Shown here piece after piece: positions 9,490-17,449 of a DNA stretch of 28,873 bases. Both the position numbers and the translations under genes were made by a program. The DNA lies in the NCBI GenBank assembly GCA_037968895.1, contig JBBKWJ010000018.1, positions 1-28,873 of the forward strand, given 5' to 3'. The DNA is from JBBKWJ01 sp037968895 (GTDB lineage: Bacteria; Actinomycetota; Acidimicrobiia; Acidimicrobiales; SZUA-35). The notes under the pieces were generated by a model. The model did not search any database, had not been told where the DNA came from, and saw only the letters and a list, made by a program, of their open reading frames with translations. Numbering within the stretch: the stretch's first letter is position 1; every line of letters starts with the position of its first letter.

Positions 9490-10725
9490 ATGTCGTCGAT
9501 CACGAGGCCGGAGGTTGCGATAGTCGGCGCTGGCCCGGCGGGCAGTGCGGCCGCAATTCAACTCGCCAGGGCCGGCATTGCAGTCACCGCTATTGACAAA
9601 GCGTCGTTCCCCCGACCCAAGTGCTGTGGTGACGGCCTCACAACGGGTTGTTTGCGGCATCTCGACGAGCTCGGCTTCGACCCGACGGCCGTTCCGAGTT
9701 GGAAGGTGGTCGAAGATGTCCACCTCGTGAGCCCGAACGGCAAAGAGCGAACCTTTCCTCTCCCCCGCGATGCTGGCCAATTCGCGGCGATCGCCAGACG
9801 AACTGAGCTCGATGCCGCGTTGGTCGACCTCGCTCGCGCCGCTGGAGCCGTTGTCATCGAAAACTGCTCGATCTCTTCCCTTAGCCAGACCTGCGATGGC
9901 GTCGAAATCGAAACCAGCGGCGCTGGCGCTCTAGCGGGGTCTATCTCGGCGCAATGGCTACTGGCGGCCGATGGCATGTGGTCACCGACCCGCAAACTGC
10001 TCGGGCACAACCTCGAGGGCTACCGGGGCGACTGGCATGCGTTTCGCCAGTACTTCACCAACGTCAGCGAGCGGGCTCAGAACGAACTCATCTGTTGGTT
10101 CGAACCCGATGTGCTACCTGGGTATGTCTGGTCCTTTCCCCTTGGCGATGGCTCAGCCAACGTGGGGTTTGGGATTCAGCGCGGCGGTCAGGTCTCGATT
10201 CAAGAGATGAAGAAGCTCTGGCCCGAACTGCTTCGGCGCCCTCATATCGCCGAGTTCCTTGGAACTGGTGCCGTTTCCGAAGAGCGTCACACGGCCTGGC
10301 CGATTCCAGCCCGTCTCGGAAAGCTGCCGCTCACCGATGGCCGCGTCATTTTCATTGGCGACGCGGCCGCAGCTACCGATCCAATGTCGGGTGAAGGAAT
10401 CGGCCAAGCGCTCGAGACCGGCATGTTGGCGGCCTCGACTATCGAAACGATGGGCGTCTCGGCCGTTCCCCGTGACGTTTCGGCGCACTACGAACTCGTC
10501 CTCAAGCGTGGGATGCAACGAGATCACGCCCTGGCGAGAGGGCTATCGAAGGTTCTCGCGAACCAGCGGGCGGCGACGCTAAGCCTTGCAACGGCAGGAC
10601 TCACCCCTTGGACCAGACGCAACTTCGCACGATGGCTGTTCGAGGACTACCCGCGCGCCGTCGTTGGGACACCAAGTCGGTGGCACCGGAGGGTCTTCAC
10701 CCGCCCCGGCGCGTATCAGCGTTAG
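9490..10725 (+). CDS. Geranylgeranyl reductase family FAD-dependent oxidoreductase
   Basis: Flavoprotein of 411 aa in the geranylgeranyl reductase/MenJ branch of the p-hydroxybenzoate hydroxylase superfamily, which saturates isoprenoid double bonds on lipids or quinones. The FAD-binding GAGPAG is at 13-18, with a family-type cysteine motif KCCGDGLT (44-51). AADG occurs at 159-162, and the second FAD motif GDAAAATDPMSGEGI at 290-304. The sequence GYVWSFPLGDGSANVGFGI (211-229) also matches the family. M. tuberculosis MenJ reduces one isoprene unit of menaquinone; a similar role or archaeal-type lipid reduction is possible. The ATG is 2 bp after the VanW stop with a G-rich Shine-Dalgarno inside that gene's end, so translation is probably coupled. 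Its stop overlaps the convergent LLM stop by 4 bp. Confidence 0.87.
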   Translation: MSSITRPEVAIVGAGPAGSAAAIQLARAGIAVTAIDKASFPRPKCCGDGLTTGCLRHLDELGFDPTAVPSWKVVEDVHLVSPNGKERTFPLPRDAGQFAAIARRTELDAALVDLARAAGAVVIENCSISSLSQTCDGVEIETSGAGALAGSISAQWLLAADGMWSPTRKLLGHNLEGYRGDWHAFRQYFTNVSERAQNELICWFEPDVLPGYVWSFPLGDGSANVGFGIQRGGQVSIQEMKKLWPELLRRPHIAEFLGTGAVSEERHTAWPIPARLGKLPLTDGRVIFIGDAAAATDPMSGEGIGQALETGMLAASTIETMGVSAVPRDVSAHYELVLKRGMQRDHALARGLSKVLANQRAATLSLATAGLTPWTRRNFARWLFEDYPRAVVGTPSRWHRRVFTRPGAYQR

Positions 10726-11762
10726 CCAATAATCTCACGCAGCTTCCTTACCGTTCCTAACGGATCAGGGCCAACAGGGCTGACATTCAAGTAGGTGACG
10801 CCTGCTTCTTCGTATGCAGCCAACCGGTCCTTGATGTAGCTCTCATCGCCAACGAGCGACGATGCTTCCAAGAACTCAGCAGGCACCTTGGCCTCGGCCT
10901 CGGCTTTCTTCCCACTGAGGTAGAGCTCCTGGATCTCGTGAGCTTCCGATTCCCATCCGTATCGGGAGAAGAGTGAGTTGTAGAAATTCTGACCAACGGC
11001 GCCCATTCCACCCACATAGAGCGCGGTTCCTGGTCGCCCATAGTCGCGGTATTGGGCGACCTCAGCTTCGTCGCCAATGGCGAGCAAACCACCAGCGATG
11101 ATGTCCATCTTTCCCAAACCACTGTCACGCTTGGCGTAGCCCCGCGCAAGATCGTCGCCCCACACCGCAGACGCCCGCTCGGGAACAAACAGGGTTGGCA
11201 GCCAGCCATCGGCCAGCTCTGCGGTCATCTCGACGTTCTTTGGTCCAAGCGACGCAAGGAATATCGGGATCTGAGGGCGAGGCGGGTGCGTGATGATTTT
11301 GAGGGCCTTCCCTAGACCTGTTCCTTGGTCGGCAGACAACGGGATCTCGTAGTTCCGCCCGCGGTGAATGAGCTTGCCTTCACGGGCCCAGATCTCTCGG
11401 CAGATCTCGACGATCTCGCGAGTCCGACCGATTGGGCGGTCATACGGAACCCCGTGCCACCCTTCGATGACCTGGGGCCCGGAAGCACCAAGGCCCAACA
11501 CGCATCGACCTTCGCTCAACACATCGACACCAACCGCGGTCATTGCCAGCAGGGTTGGCGTCCGCGTGTAGATGGGCAATATTCCAGACGCGATCTCGAC
11601 CCTCTTAGTTTTCGCTGCGATGTATCCCATGGCGGTGGCGGCGTCCATGCCGTATGCCTCTGCCACCCACACCAGATCAACGCCCGCGTCTTCGTACGCA
11701 ACGACCTCGTCGATCGTTTGTTTGACGTTTCCGGAATAGCCAATTGGCATGCTCAGCTTCAC
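10722..11762 (-). CDS. LLM class F420-dependent oxidoreductase (Rv3520c-like)
   Basis: Luciferase-like TIM-barrel oxidoreductase of 346 aa. Recognisable segments are VWVAEAYGMDAATAMGYIA (31-49), GILPIYTRTPTLLAM (60-74) and GLGASGPQVIEGWHG (90-104), followed by the Pro-rich IITHPPRPQIPIFLASLGPKN. These resemble M. tuberculosis Rv3520c, an F420-linked protein in the cholesterol-regulated region. The start is GTG (11760-11762) with AGGAGA 5 nt upstream, better supported than the in-frame ATG four codons later. It diverges from the first acyl-CoA synthetase over 94 bp and ends in a 4-bp tail-to-tail overlap with the reductase gene. Cofactor F420 is inferred from family; the substrate is unknown. 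Confidence 0.88.
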   Translation of the reverse strand: MKLSMPIGYSGNVKQTIDEVVAYEDAGVDLVWVAEAYGMDAATAMGYIAAKTKRVEIASGILPIYTRTPTLLAMTAVGVDVLSEGRCVLGLGASGPQVIEGWHGVPYDRPIGRTREIVEICREIWAREGKLIHRGRNYEIPLSADQGTGLGKALKIITHPPRPQIPIFLASLGPKNVEMTAELADGWLPTLFVPERASAVWGDDLARGYAKRDSGLGKMDIIAGGLLAIGDEAEVAQYRDYGRPGTALYVGGMGAVGQNFYNSLFSRYGWESEAHEIQELYLSGKKAEAEAKVPAEFLEASSLVGDESYIKDRLAAYEEAGVTYLNVSPVGPDPLGTVRKLREIIG

Positions 11763-11767
11763 GCGAT

Positions 11768-11773
11768 TCTCCT
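11768..11773 (-). promoter_or_regulatory. Shine-Dalgarno deciding the GTG start of the LLM gene
   Basis: AGGAGA on the minus strand lies 5 nt before GTG 11762. The internal ATG at 11750 has no comparable site. Confidence 0.65.
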
Positions 11774-11844
11774 ATTTCGACTCGGTGCAAACTTAGGCGC
11801 TGCTCGCACGACCACCCAATTAACCGTCGGAGGGTCATCCTCTC

Positions 11845-11850
11845 TAGACT
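11845..11850 (+). promoter_or_regulatory. Leaderless-type -10 element of the first acyl-CoA synthetase
   Basis: TAGACT lies 6 nt upstream of GTG 11857, and there is no Shine-Dalgarno. A weak TTAACC sits 19 bp further upstream as a possible -35. This geometry puts the transcript start at or next to the start codon. Confidence 0.5.
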
Positions 11851-11856
11851 GCCCTC

Positions 11857-13497
11857 GTGCCTGGATGGACGTATGCCGATGTATGGGAAACCGTTGCTCA
11901 AACGATCCCTGATGCCCAAGCCCTTGTCGACGGCTACACCCGTCGTACCTGGACCGAGTTTGATACCAGGGCAGACGCCGTTGCCCAATACCTCCTCGAA
12001 CGAGGGTGTGATCAAGGCGACAAAGTCGCGTTTTACATGCACAACCGGAACGAGTATCTCGAGCTGTTCTCCGCCTGTTCCAAAGCAGGGTTCACCCACG
12101 TCAACACCAACTACCGCTACACCGACCAAGAGTTGTTGTACATCTGGAAAAACGCCGACTGCGTCGCCATCGTTTTCGAGGGGACCTTCGCCGAAACAAT
12201 TGAGCTGATCAGAAATCAACTGCCAGATATCCATACCTGGCTTTGGCTCGATGATGGCACTGGCGCCTGCCCCGAGTGGGCCACGCCATACGAGGACGCC
12301 GCCGCCACTCCAAATCCCGGTCGGATCAAGGGGCCATGGGGTCGAGACGGCGACGACCTTCTGCTTCTCTACACCGGCGGCACAACCGGGATGCCGAAGG
12401 GCGTCATGTGGCGCCAAGACGATCTGCTCATGGCAACCGATTCCACCAACCGGATCACGCTGCCAGCCGAGCCCGACATCGGCGACGACGGGATCTCATC
12501 AGCAGTGGCCGCCCGGACAACTAAGCCAGGCCCGGCGAGTATTCCTGCTTGCCCCCTCATGCACGGCACAGGGCTTTTCAACGCTCTAAATACGTTGAAT
12601 CTCGGCGGTTCAATTGTGTCACTGCCAGGAACAAAGTTCAGCGTCGAGGAGTTCCTCGACGTCATCGACGCCGAGAAGGTGAAGAGCACCTTCATCGTTG
12701 GCGATGCGTTCGCGAAGCCAATTCTTCGAGCTCTTGATGCCGAGCCCAACCGGTGGACGCTCGCAAGCCTCCGGGTCATCATCTCCTCCGGAGTGATGTG
12801 GGGAAGCGACTCGAAAGAAGGCCTACTGCGCCACAACCCTTCGCTTATTCTGGTCGACACCTACGGATCCTCCGAGGCCATTGGCCTCGGGTCATCAACG
12901 TCGTCAAAAGATGCATCAGCCGAGACCGCCAAATTCAAACTTTCTGACAAGTCAGTCGTCATCACCGACGACGGCCGCCTGGTAGAACCGGGTTCAGGCG
13001 ACATCGGCAAAGTCGGCATTAAGGGCCGGACGCCGATCGGGTATTACAAAGACCCAGAGAAGTCAGCTGAGACCTTTCCAGTGGTCGATGGAATTAGATA
13101 CTCGATCCCTGGTGACTTCGCCACAATCGAGGCCGACGGATCGATCACTCTGCTCGGTCGCGGTTCAGTCTGCATCAACACCGGAGGCGAAAAAGTCTTT
13201 CCCGAAGAAGTCGAAGAAGCCCTCAAGACCCACCCTGCGATCCACGACGCGGTTGCCGTCGGGGTGCCAGACGAAAGGTTTGGCCAAGCGGTCACCGCAG
13301 TGGTCGAACTTGAACCAAACGGCATTCTTGATGAAAGATCTCTCATCGAACACGTGAAGGCTCACCTGGCGAGTTACAAGGCGCCAAAGAGGATCTTCGC
13401 CGTTGCCAGCATTGACCGAGCCGCAAACGGCAAGGTCGACTACAAGCGATGGGCATCCCACGCCGAGTCATCGCTCGCCATAACAACAGAGGACTGA
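11857..13497 (+). CDS. Acyl-CoA synthetase, FadD19-like (AMP-forming), copy 1
   Basis: Adenylate-forming ligase of 546 aa that activates a carboxylic acid to its CoA thioester. The P-loop YTGGTTGMPKG is at 172-182, A5 DTYGSSE at 334-340, A7 YSIPGDFATIEADGS at 415-429, the hinge region GRGSVCINTGGEKVFPEE at 434-451, and the A10 lysine is in NGKVDYK (K526). MWRQD after the P-loop and VNTNYRYTD (82-90) resemble the mycobacterial FadD19/FadD17 sterol-side-chain group. It is adjacent to an almost co-linear paralogue starting 1 bp after its stop. The transcript is probably leaderless, as judged from TAGACT upstream. A sterol, bile-acid-like or branched fatty acid substrate is inferred from neighbours. 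Confidence 0.9.
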   Translation: MPGWTYADVWETVAQTIPDAQALVDGYTRRTWTEFDTRADAVAQYLLERGCDQGDKVAFYMHNRNEYLELFSACSKAGFTHVNTNYRYTDQELLYIWKNADCVAIVFEGTFAETIELIRNQLPDIHTWLWLDDGTGACPEWATPYEDAAATPNPGRIKGPWGRDGDDLLLLYTGGTTGMPKGVMWRQDDLLMATDSTNRITLPAEPDIGDDGISSAVAARTTKPGPASIPACPLMHGTGLFNALNTLNLGGSIVSLPGTKFSVEEFLDVIDAEKVKSTFIVGDAFAKPILRALDAEPNRWTLASLRVIISSGVMWGSDSKEGLLRHNPSLILVDTYGSSEAIGLGSSTSSKDASAETAKFKLSDKSVVITDDGRLVEPGSGDIGKVGIKGRTPIGYYKDPEKSAETFPVVDGIRYSIPGDFATIEADGSITLLGRGSVCINTGGEKVFPEEVEEALKTHPAIHDAVAVGVPDERFGQAVTAVVELEPNGILDERSLIEHVKAHLASYKAPKRIFAVASIDRAANGKVDYKRWASHAESSLAITTED

Positions 13498-13498
13498 A

Positions 13499-15118
13499 AT
13501 GGCTGAATGGAATTTCGCTAATCTCTTCGAGGTCTGTGCTGAGGTACGGCAAGACGGGTTGGCGCTCGCCCATGGAGATGACGAAGTTTCATGGGTCGAG
13601 TACAACGCCAATGCCAACGGTATCGCCGCTGCCATGCTGGCTGCTGGCGTTGCGAAACAAGACAAGGTCGCTCAGTACCTCTACAACTGCCCTGAATACA
13701 TGACGAGCGTCTTTGCTTGCTTCAAGGCAGGACTCGTCCCGGTCAACACCAACTACCGCTACGCCGACGACGAACTCCTCTATCTCTGGGACAACTCCGA
13801 TGCTGCGGTAATAACCTTCCACGCCTCGTTCGCCGAAACCATCGAGCGGATCCGCGACAAACTTCCCAAGGTGAAGCTCTGGCTTTGGGTCGCTGACGGC
13901 TCGAGCACATGCCCCGCATGGGCAACCGACTTTGCTAGCGCGGCAGCCAGCGGCTCGTCAACCAACGTCTCAGCTCCGTGGGGTCGATCCGGGGGCGATC
14001 GATGGTTTCTCTACACCGGCGGCACCACCGGAATGCCGAAGGGTGTCATGTGGGAGCAAGACACACTTTGCCGACTCGGCACTCGCACTCACCCTTTGCC
14101 CCTCACCGACGACGTCACCATCGATCAATACCGCGACAGCATCGCCGCTCGTCCCCCGACTGTCGGGCTTCCGGCTGCTCCCCTCATGCACGGGACCGGT
14201 CACATCACTGCACTCGGACAGCTCCTCGGCGGCGGCACCATCGTCACGATGCCAAACCGATCACTCGACCCCGAGGGGCTGCTTGATGCGTGTAGCCAGC
14301 GGAGGGTAACTGGCATGGCAATTGTGGGCGACGCCTTTGCCCGGCCGCTCGCCGACGCCCTTGAGGCCAATCCCGGTCGCTGGGAATTCAACGACCTCTT
14401 CGTAATGGTTAGCTCTGGCGTGATGTGGAGCCAACCGATCAAAGAACGTCTTCTGGCGCAGATCCCTCAGCTCATCATCATGGACGCGCTCGGCTCATCA
14501 GAGGCACTTGGTATGGGTTCAAGCACGTCGAGCAACGCAAATATCTTTGCAACAGCGAAGTTTGATCTCGGCGCCGATGCAGTTGTCATTACCGATGAGG
14601 GCGAGCTCGTAAAACCTGGGTCCGGAGAAACTGGTCGCCTTGGAGTCCAAGGACTGATGCCAGTTGGCTACTACAAAGACGAGGTGAAGAGCGCGGCCAC
14701 GTTCCCGACCATCGCGGGTAAGCGATATTCGCTTCCTGGCGACTTCGCCACAATCGAGGCAGACGGATCAATCACGCTGCTTGGCCGCGGCTCGGTGTGC
14801 ATCAACACCGGCGGCGAAAAGGTGTTCCCTGAAGAGATCGAAGAGTGTCTCAAGGGGCACCCATCGGTGGTTGACGCAATCGTCGTCGGCGTACCCGACG
14901 AACGTTTTGGGCAGGCCATCGTCGCCGTTGTTGAGCGACTCGCGGGCGCCGAGGTCGACGAAGCAGCCGTTATCGACCACGTGAAGGGCAACTTGGCCCA
15001 CTACAAGGCACCACGACGGATCTTCGCCGTCGACTCCCTCACGAGGGCGGCAAACGGAAAGGTCGACTACAAGAAGTGGACGTCGTTTGCCAGGGAAGCC
15101 ACAGAGCCGGTCGGCTAA
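13499..15118 (+). CDS. Acyl-CoA synthetase, FadD19-like (AMP-forming), copy 2
   Basis: Second adenylate-forming ligase, 539 aa, aligning with the preceding gene nearly without gaps: VNTNYRYAD at 82-90 and YTGGTTGMPKG at 172-182 share the same numbering. The A5 motif reads DALGSSE, where copy 1 has DTYGSSE, so Leu replaces the aromatic residue next to the acyl/adenine pocket. Later motifs are YSLPGDFATIEADGS, GRGSVCINTGGEKVFPEE and the lysine of NGKVDYK. The ATG is 1 bp after the stop of copy 1 with AGAGGA upstream, so the two are co-translated. The gene ends 12 bp from a convergent EchA19-like crotonase, the same partners as fadD19-echA19 in M. tuberculosis. Divergent acyl-pocket residues suggest different substrates. 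Confidence 0.9.
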   Translation: MAEWNFANLFEVCAEVRQDGLALAHGDDEVSWVEYNANANGIAAAMLAAGVAKQDKVAQYLYNCPEYMTSVFACFKAGLVPVNTNYRYADDELLYLWDNSDAAVITFHASFAETIERIRDKLPKVKLWLWVADGSSTCPAWATDFASAAASGSSTNVSAPWGRSGGDRWFLYTGGTTGMPKGVMWEQDTLCRLGTRTHPLPLTDDVTIDQYRDSIAARPPTVGLPAAPLMHGTGHITALGQLLGGGTIVTMPNRSLDPEGLLDACSQRRVTGMAIVGDAFARPLADALEANPGRWEFNDLFVMVSSGVMWSQPIKERLLAQIPQLIIMDALGSSEALGMGSSTSSNANIFATAKFDLGADAVVITDEGELVKPGSGETGRLGVQGLMPVGYYKDEVKSAATFPTIAGKRYSLPGDFATIEADGSITLLGRGSVCINTGGEKVFPEEIEECLKGHPSVVDAIVVGVPDERFGQAIVAVVERLAGAEVDEAAVIDHVKGNLAHYKAPRRIFAVDSLTRAANGKVDYKKWTSFAREATEPVG

Positions 15119-15130
15119 GGGAGCGATTGA

Positions 15131-15916
15131 CTAGGCGTCGTCGAGAATCGGTCCAAAGGCCGGGTTTCTTTTCTCGAGATAGCTGGCAACACCCTCTTTA
15201 AAATCGGGACGCCGCAACGAACGTTTCATGCGAGCGACCGAGTCGTCGAGTGCGCTGGCGAAATCCTGCTCGAGATACCCGTAGACCTGTTGCTTCATGA
15301 TTGCCATTGACGTGGGCGACACCTTCGTCGCCAGGTCTTTGGCGTACCCGATTGAGTGCTCGACGAGATCTTCTGGCGCGACGACTTTGTTGACAAGCCC
15401 GAGTTCCATTGCTTCTTCGGCCAGTACGACTCTCCCTGATAACAAGAGATCCATCGCGTTGGCTTGCCCGACGAGCCGCGGCAGGATCCAGGCCGACCCA
15501 TACTCGGCAATGAGACCCCTTCGGGAGAACGCCGTGGTGAATTTGGCACCGGCAGCGGCAAATCGTATGTCGCAGGCCGCTGCCGCCACGAGGCCGAGGC
15601 CAGCACACGCTCCGTTGACGGCCGCGATAACTGGTTTGGCAAGCTCCATCGGATACGTGGCCGTCCGAGTTTCAACAGTCGATGTCGAAGCACCGCTACC
15701 TATGCCTTGCAGCAAATCCATGTCGGCCCCGGCACACCACCCTTTGCCCGCACCAGTCACGACAATCGCCTTCACGGCGTCGTCAGCAACCGCACGATCA
15801 AGTGCATCAAAGTAGGCCGTTCCAAGTTCGGCGTTCCATGCGTTGAGGCGTGTAGGACGGTTTAGCGTGATGAGGGCTACGCCCTCGGCGGCTTCATACA
15901 AAACGGTGTCACTCAT
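15131..15916 (-). CDS. Enoyl-CoA hydratase/isomerase family protein (EchA19-like)
   Basis: Crotonase-fold protein of 261 aa. The oxyanion segments are CAGADMDLL (61-69) and NGACAGLGLV (101-110), followed by GLIAEYGSAWILPRLVG (134-150). The rat Glu144 equivalent is Val110, while E138 is kept in AEYG, the same pattern as the crotonase at 2528-3355. Its place tail-to-tail with a FadD19-like gene recalls M. tuberculosis echA19, whose product hydrates steroid enoyl-CoAs; orthology is inferred, not shown. AAGGAC lies about 6 nt upstream of the ATG. A TAGGTT hexamer at 15965-15970 on the minus strand could be its own -10, giving a leader of about 40 nt. It follows another crotonase gene 71 bp upstream. 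Confidence 0.87.
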   Translation of the reverse strand: MSDTVLYEAAEGVALITLNRPTRLNAWNAELGTAYFDALDRAVADDAVKAIVVTGAGKGWCAGADMDLLQGIGSGASTSTVETRTATYPMELAKPVIAAVNGACAGLGLVAAAACDIRFAAAGAKFTTAFSRRGLIAEYGSAWILPRLVGQANAMDLLLSGRVVLAEEAMELGLVNKVVAPEDLVEHSIGYAKDLATKVSPTSMAIMKQQVYGYLEQDFASALDDSVARMKRSLRRPDFKEGVASYLEKRNPAFGPILDDA

Positions 15917-15987
15917 TCGAAGTCCTTGTCTCAGGTCAGTGGCGCTGTCTGGGCGCTTGGCAAGAACCTACGGGACACCGCCATTCG

Positions 15988-16773
15988 CTACAAATTGTCG
16001 AAGTTTCCGTGCCTTCCCTTGCCGGCCGCGAAACGGGCCGCACCAGCTTGCGTCTCGCCTGATGCGACGACATCCAGCCCGAGGCCAATCTCGTTTCGCA
16101 TTGCGTCGTCATGCGGCAAGCCCCACTGCTCAAGCATCGAGGCTCGATCACTTCGCATACACAGCTGGGGAAAGGCGGCGAGCGATTGGCCTAGATCGAC
16201 TGCGGCTCGCAATGCTGCGCCGTCGTCGACGACACGATTAACCAGGCCCATCGCAACCGCCTCGTCACCGGCAACGCCGCGTCCGGTCAAGATCAAATCC
16301 ATTGCGTGGGACTGCCCGATGAGTCGCGGCAATCGAACTGTGCCCCCATCGACAAGCGGAACGCCCCAACGCCGGCAATAGACGCCAAACACAGCGGATC
16401 GGCCAGCGACCCTCAGATCGGCCCACACGGCCAGTTCGAGGCCTCCGGCCACGGCGTATCCCTCGACCGCGGCGATCACTGGCTTCGATGTGCGCAGGCG
16501 GGTCGGTCCCATTGGGCCAGCACCGTCAACAGCCATCCTGTTGCCCCGACCGGTGGCAACCGCACCCAGATCGGCTCCGGCACAGAAGGTGTCACCCTCA
16601 CCAGTGAGCACGGCGGCGACCACTTCATCATCATTTTCGAAGTCGATGAACGCCGCGAGGAGCGCATCGGCCGTTGGCCTGTCTACCGCGTTCCTTACGC
16701 TCGGCCGATTGATCGTAATGATGCGGACTTTGCCGTCGGTCGCAATCGTGACAGTGGTCGGTTCATCGCTCAT
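15988..16773 (-). CDS. Crotonase/enoyl-CoA hydratase family protein
   Basis: Third crotonase, 261 aa, of a different subgroup. The oxyanion segments are FCAGADLGAV (63-72) and EGYAVAGGLELA (104-115). E113 matches rat hydratase Glu144, while the Glu164 position is Cys133 and an acid appears later in VPLVDGGTVRLPRLIG (D142). This split arrangement suggests a reaction other than standard enoyl-CoA hydration, or a different general base. The C-terminus is rich in Ala and Gly and ends in GNFDNL. The start ATG has TAGTGT 6 nt upstream on its strand and no Shine-Dalgarno, so a leaderless transcript is likely. It probably heads an operon with the EchA19-like gene downstream and diverges from the PAP2 gene over 89 bp. 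Confidence 0.87.
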   Translation of the reverse strand: MSDEPTTVTIATDGKVRIITINRPSVRNAVDRPTADALLAAFIDFENDDEVVAAVLTGEGDTFCAGADLGAVATGRGNRMAVDGAGPMGPTRLRTSKPVIAAVEGYAVAGGLELAVWADLRVAGRSAVFGVYCRRWGVPLVDGGTVRLPRLIGQSHAMDLILTGRGVAGDEAVAMGLVNRVVDDGAALRAAVDLGQSLAAFPQLCMRSDRASMLEQWGLPHDDAMRNEIGLGLDVVASGETQAGAARFAAGKGRHGNFDNL

Positions 16774-16779
16774 GGTCGC

Positions 16780-16785
16780 ACACTA
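16780..16785 (-). promoter_or_regulatory. Leaderless-type -10 element of the crotonase at 15988-16773
   Basis: TAGTGT on the minus strand lies 6 nt before the ATG, without a Shine-Dalgarno. No good -35 is visible. Confidence 0.45.
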
Positions 16786-16851
16786 GAGCATCACCCGATC
16801 ACGACGGCCAGTGTTATCAAGGCCTGTGTTGTGAAGACTGGCCACATTGGG

Positions 16852-16857
16852 TAGACC
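16852..16857 (+). promoter_or_regulatory. Candidate leaderless -10 element of the PAP2 gene
   Basis: TAGACC lies 5 nt before ATG 16863. It differs from the TAnnnT form in its last base, so it is weaker than the other sites. Confidence 0.3.
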
Positions 16858-16862
16858 CCAGA

Positions 16863-17399
16863 ATGGCCATTCCGCCGATCATTACTTCGTTTGACGATGC
16901 CACTGACGAGAAGCTCGGCCGCTGGCGCGGTAACCCGGTCGCCAACCGTGTCGCATACCTTGCCAGCGAGATCGCCGACTACTCGATGGGCTGGCACATT
17001 CTGGGGGTGTGCATCTCAGTCGCCAATCCTGCACTTATACCGCACACAATTCGAATGGCCGTCACGCTAGGAATCGAGTCGGCGGTGGTCAACGGCGGCA
17101 TTAAGCCGCTCATCAGGAGAGAACGTCCTGTGGATTGGGAGGGTGTCGCAGAACACGACGTCCGCCGACCAAAGACGCACAGCTTTCCGTCCGGCCATTC
17201 GAGCTCTGGCGCGGTCGCCGCCACGCTGCTCACCGCAGCGGTTCCCGCCGCTCGTCCCGTGTGGTGGTCGCTCGCAGCAGTTGTTGCTTGGTCTCGCCTC
17301 CACACTCGTATGCACCATTCTTCCGACATTGTTGCCGGCGCTGCCATCGGATGGCTTATTGCGAAAGCTGCGACCCGTATCGCACCGCTTTCCTCCTGA
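16863..17399 (+). CDS. PAP2 superfamily phosphatase, membrane protein
   Basis: Integral membrane phosphatase of 178 aa. All three PAP2 motifs are present: K81 to R88-P89 in KPLIRRERP, PSGHS (109-113) with catalytic H112, and SRLHTRMHHSSD (144-155) with R145, H151 and D155. Hydrophobic segments lie at about 43-60, 62-78, 117-142 and 155-170. Family members dephosphorylate lipid phosphates such as undecaprenyl pyrophosphate or phosphatidate; the small size resembles the actinobacterial decaprenylphosphoryl-phosphoribose phosphatase group. It diverges from a crotonase gene and precedes an LLM gene by 50 bp. Substrate assignment is open. Confidence 0.88.
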   Translation: MAIPPIITSFDDATDEKLGRWRGNPVANRVAYLASEIADYSMGWHILGVCISVANPALIPHTIRMAVTLGIESAVVNGGIKPLIRRERPVDWEGVAEHDVRRPKTHSFPSGHSSSGAVAATLLTAAVPAARPVWWSLAAVVAWSRLHTRMHHSSDIVAGAAIGWLIAKAATRIAPLSS

Positions 17400-17436
17400 T
17401 CAGTTAGAGCCACATACCAATCCACCTCGCCCCAGA

Positions 17437-17442
17437 TATCGT
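17437..17442 (+). promoter_or_regulatory. Leaderless-type -10 element of the LLM gene at 17450
   Basis: TATCGT lies 7 nt before ATG 17450 and no Shine-Dalgarno is present, so this LLM gene probably has its own promoter and a leaderless transcript. Confidence 0.45.
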
Positions 17443-17449
17443 TCGACCG

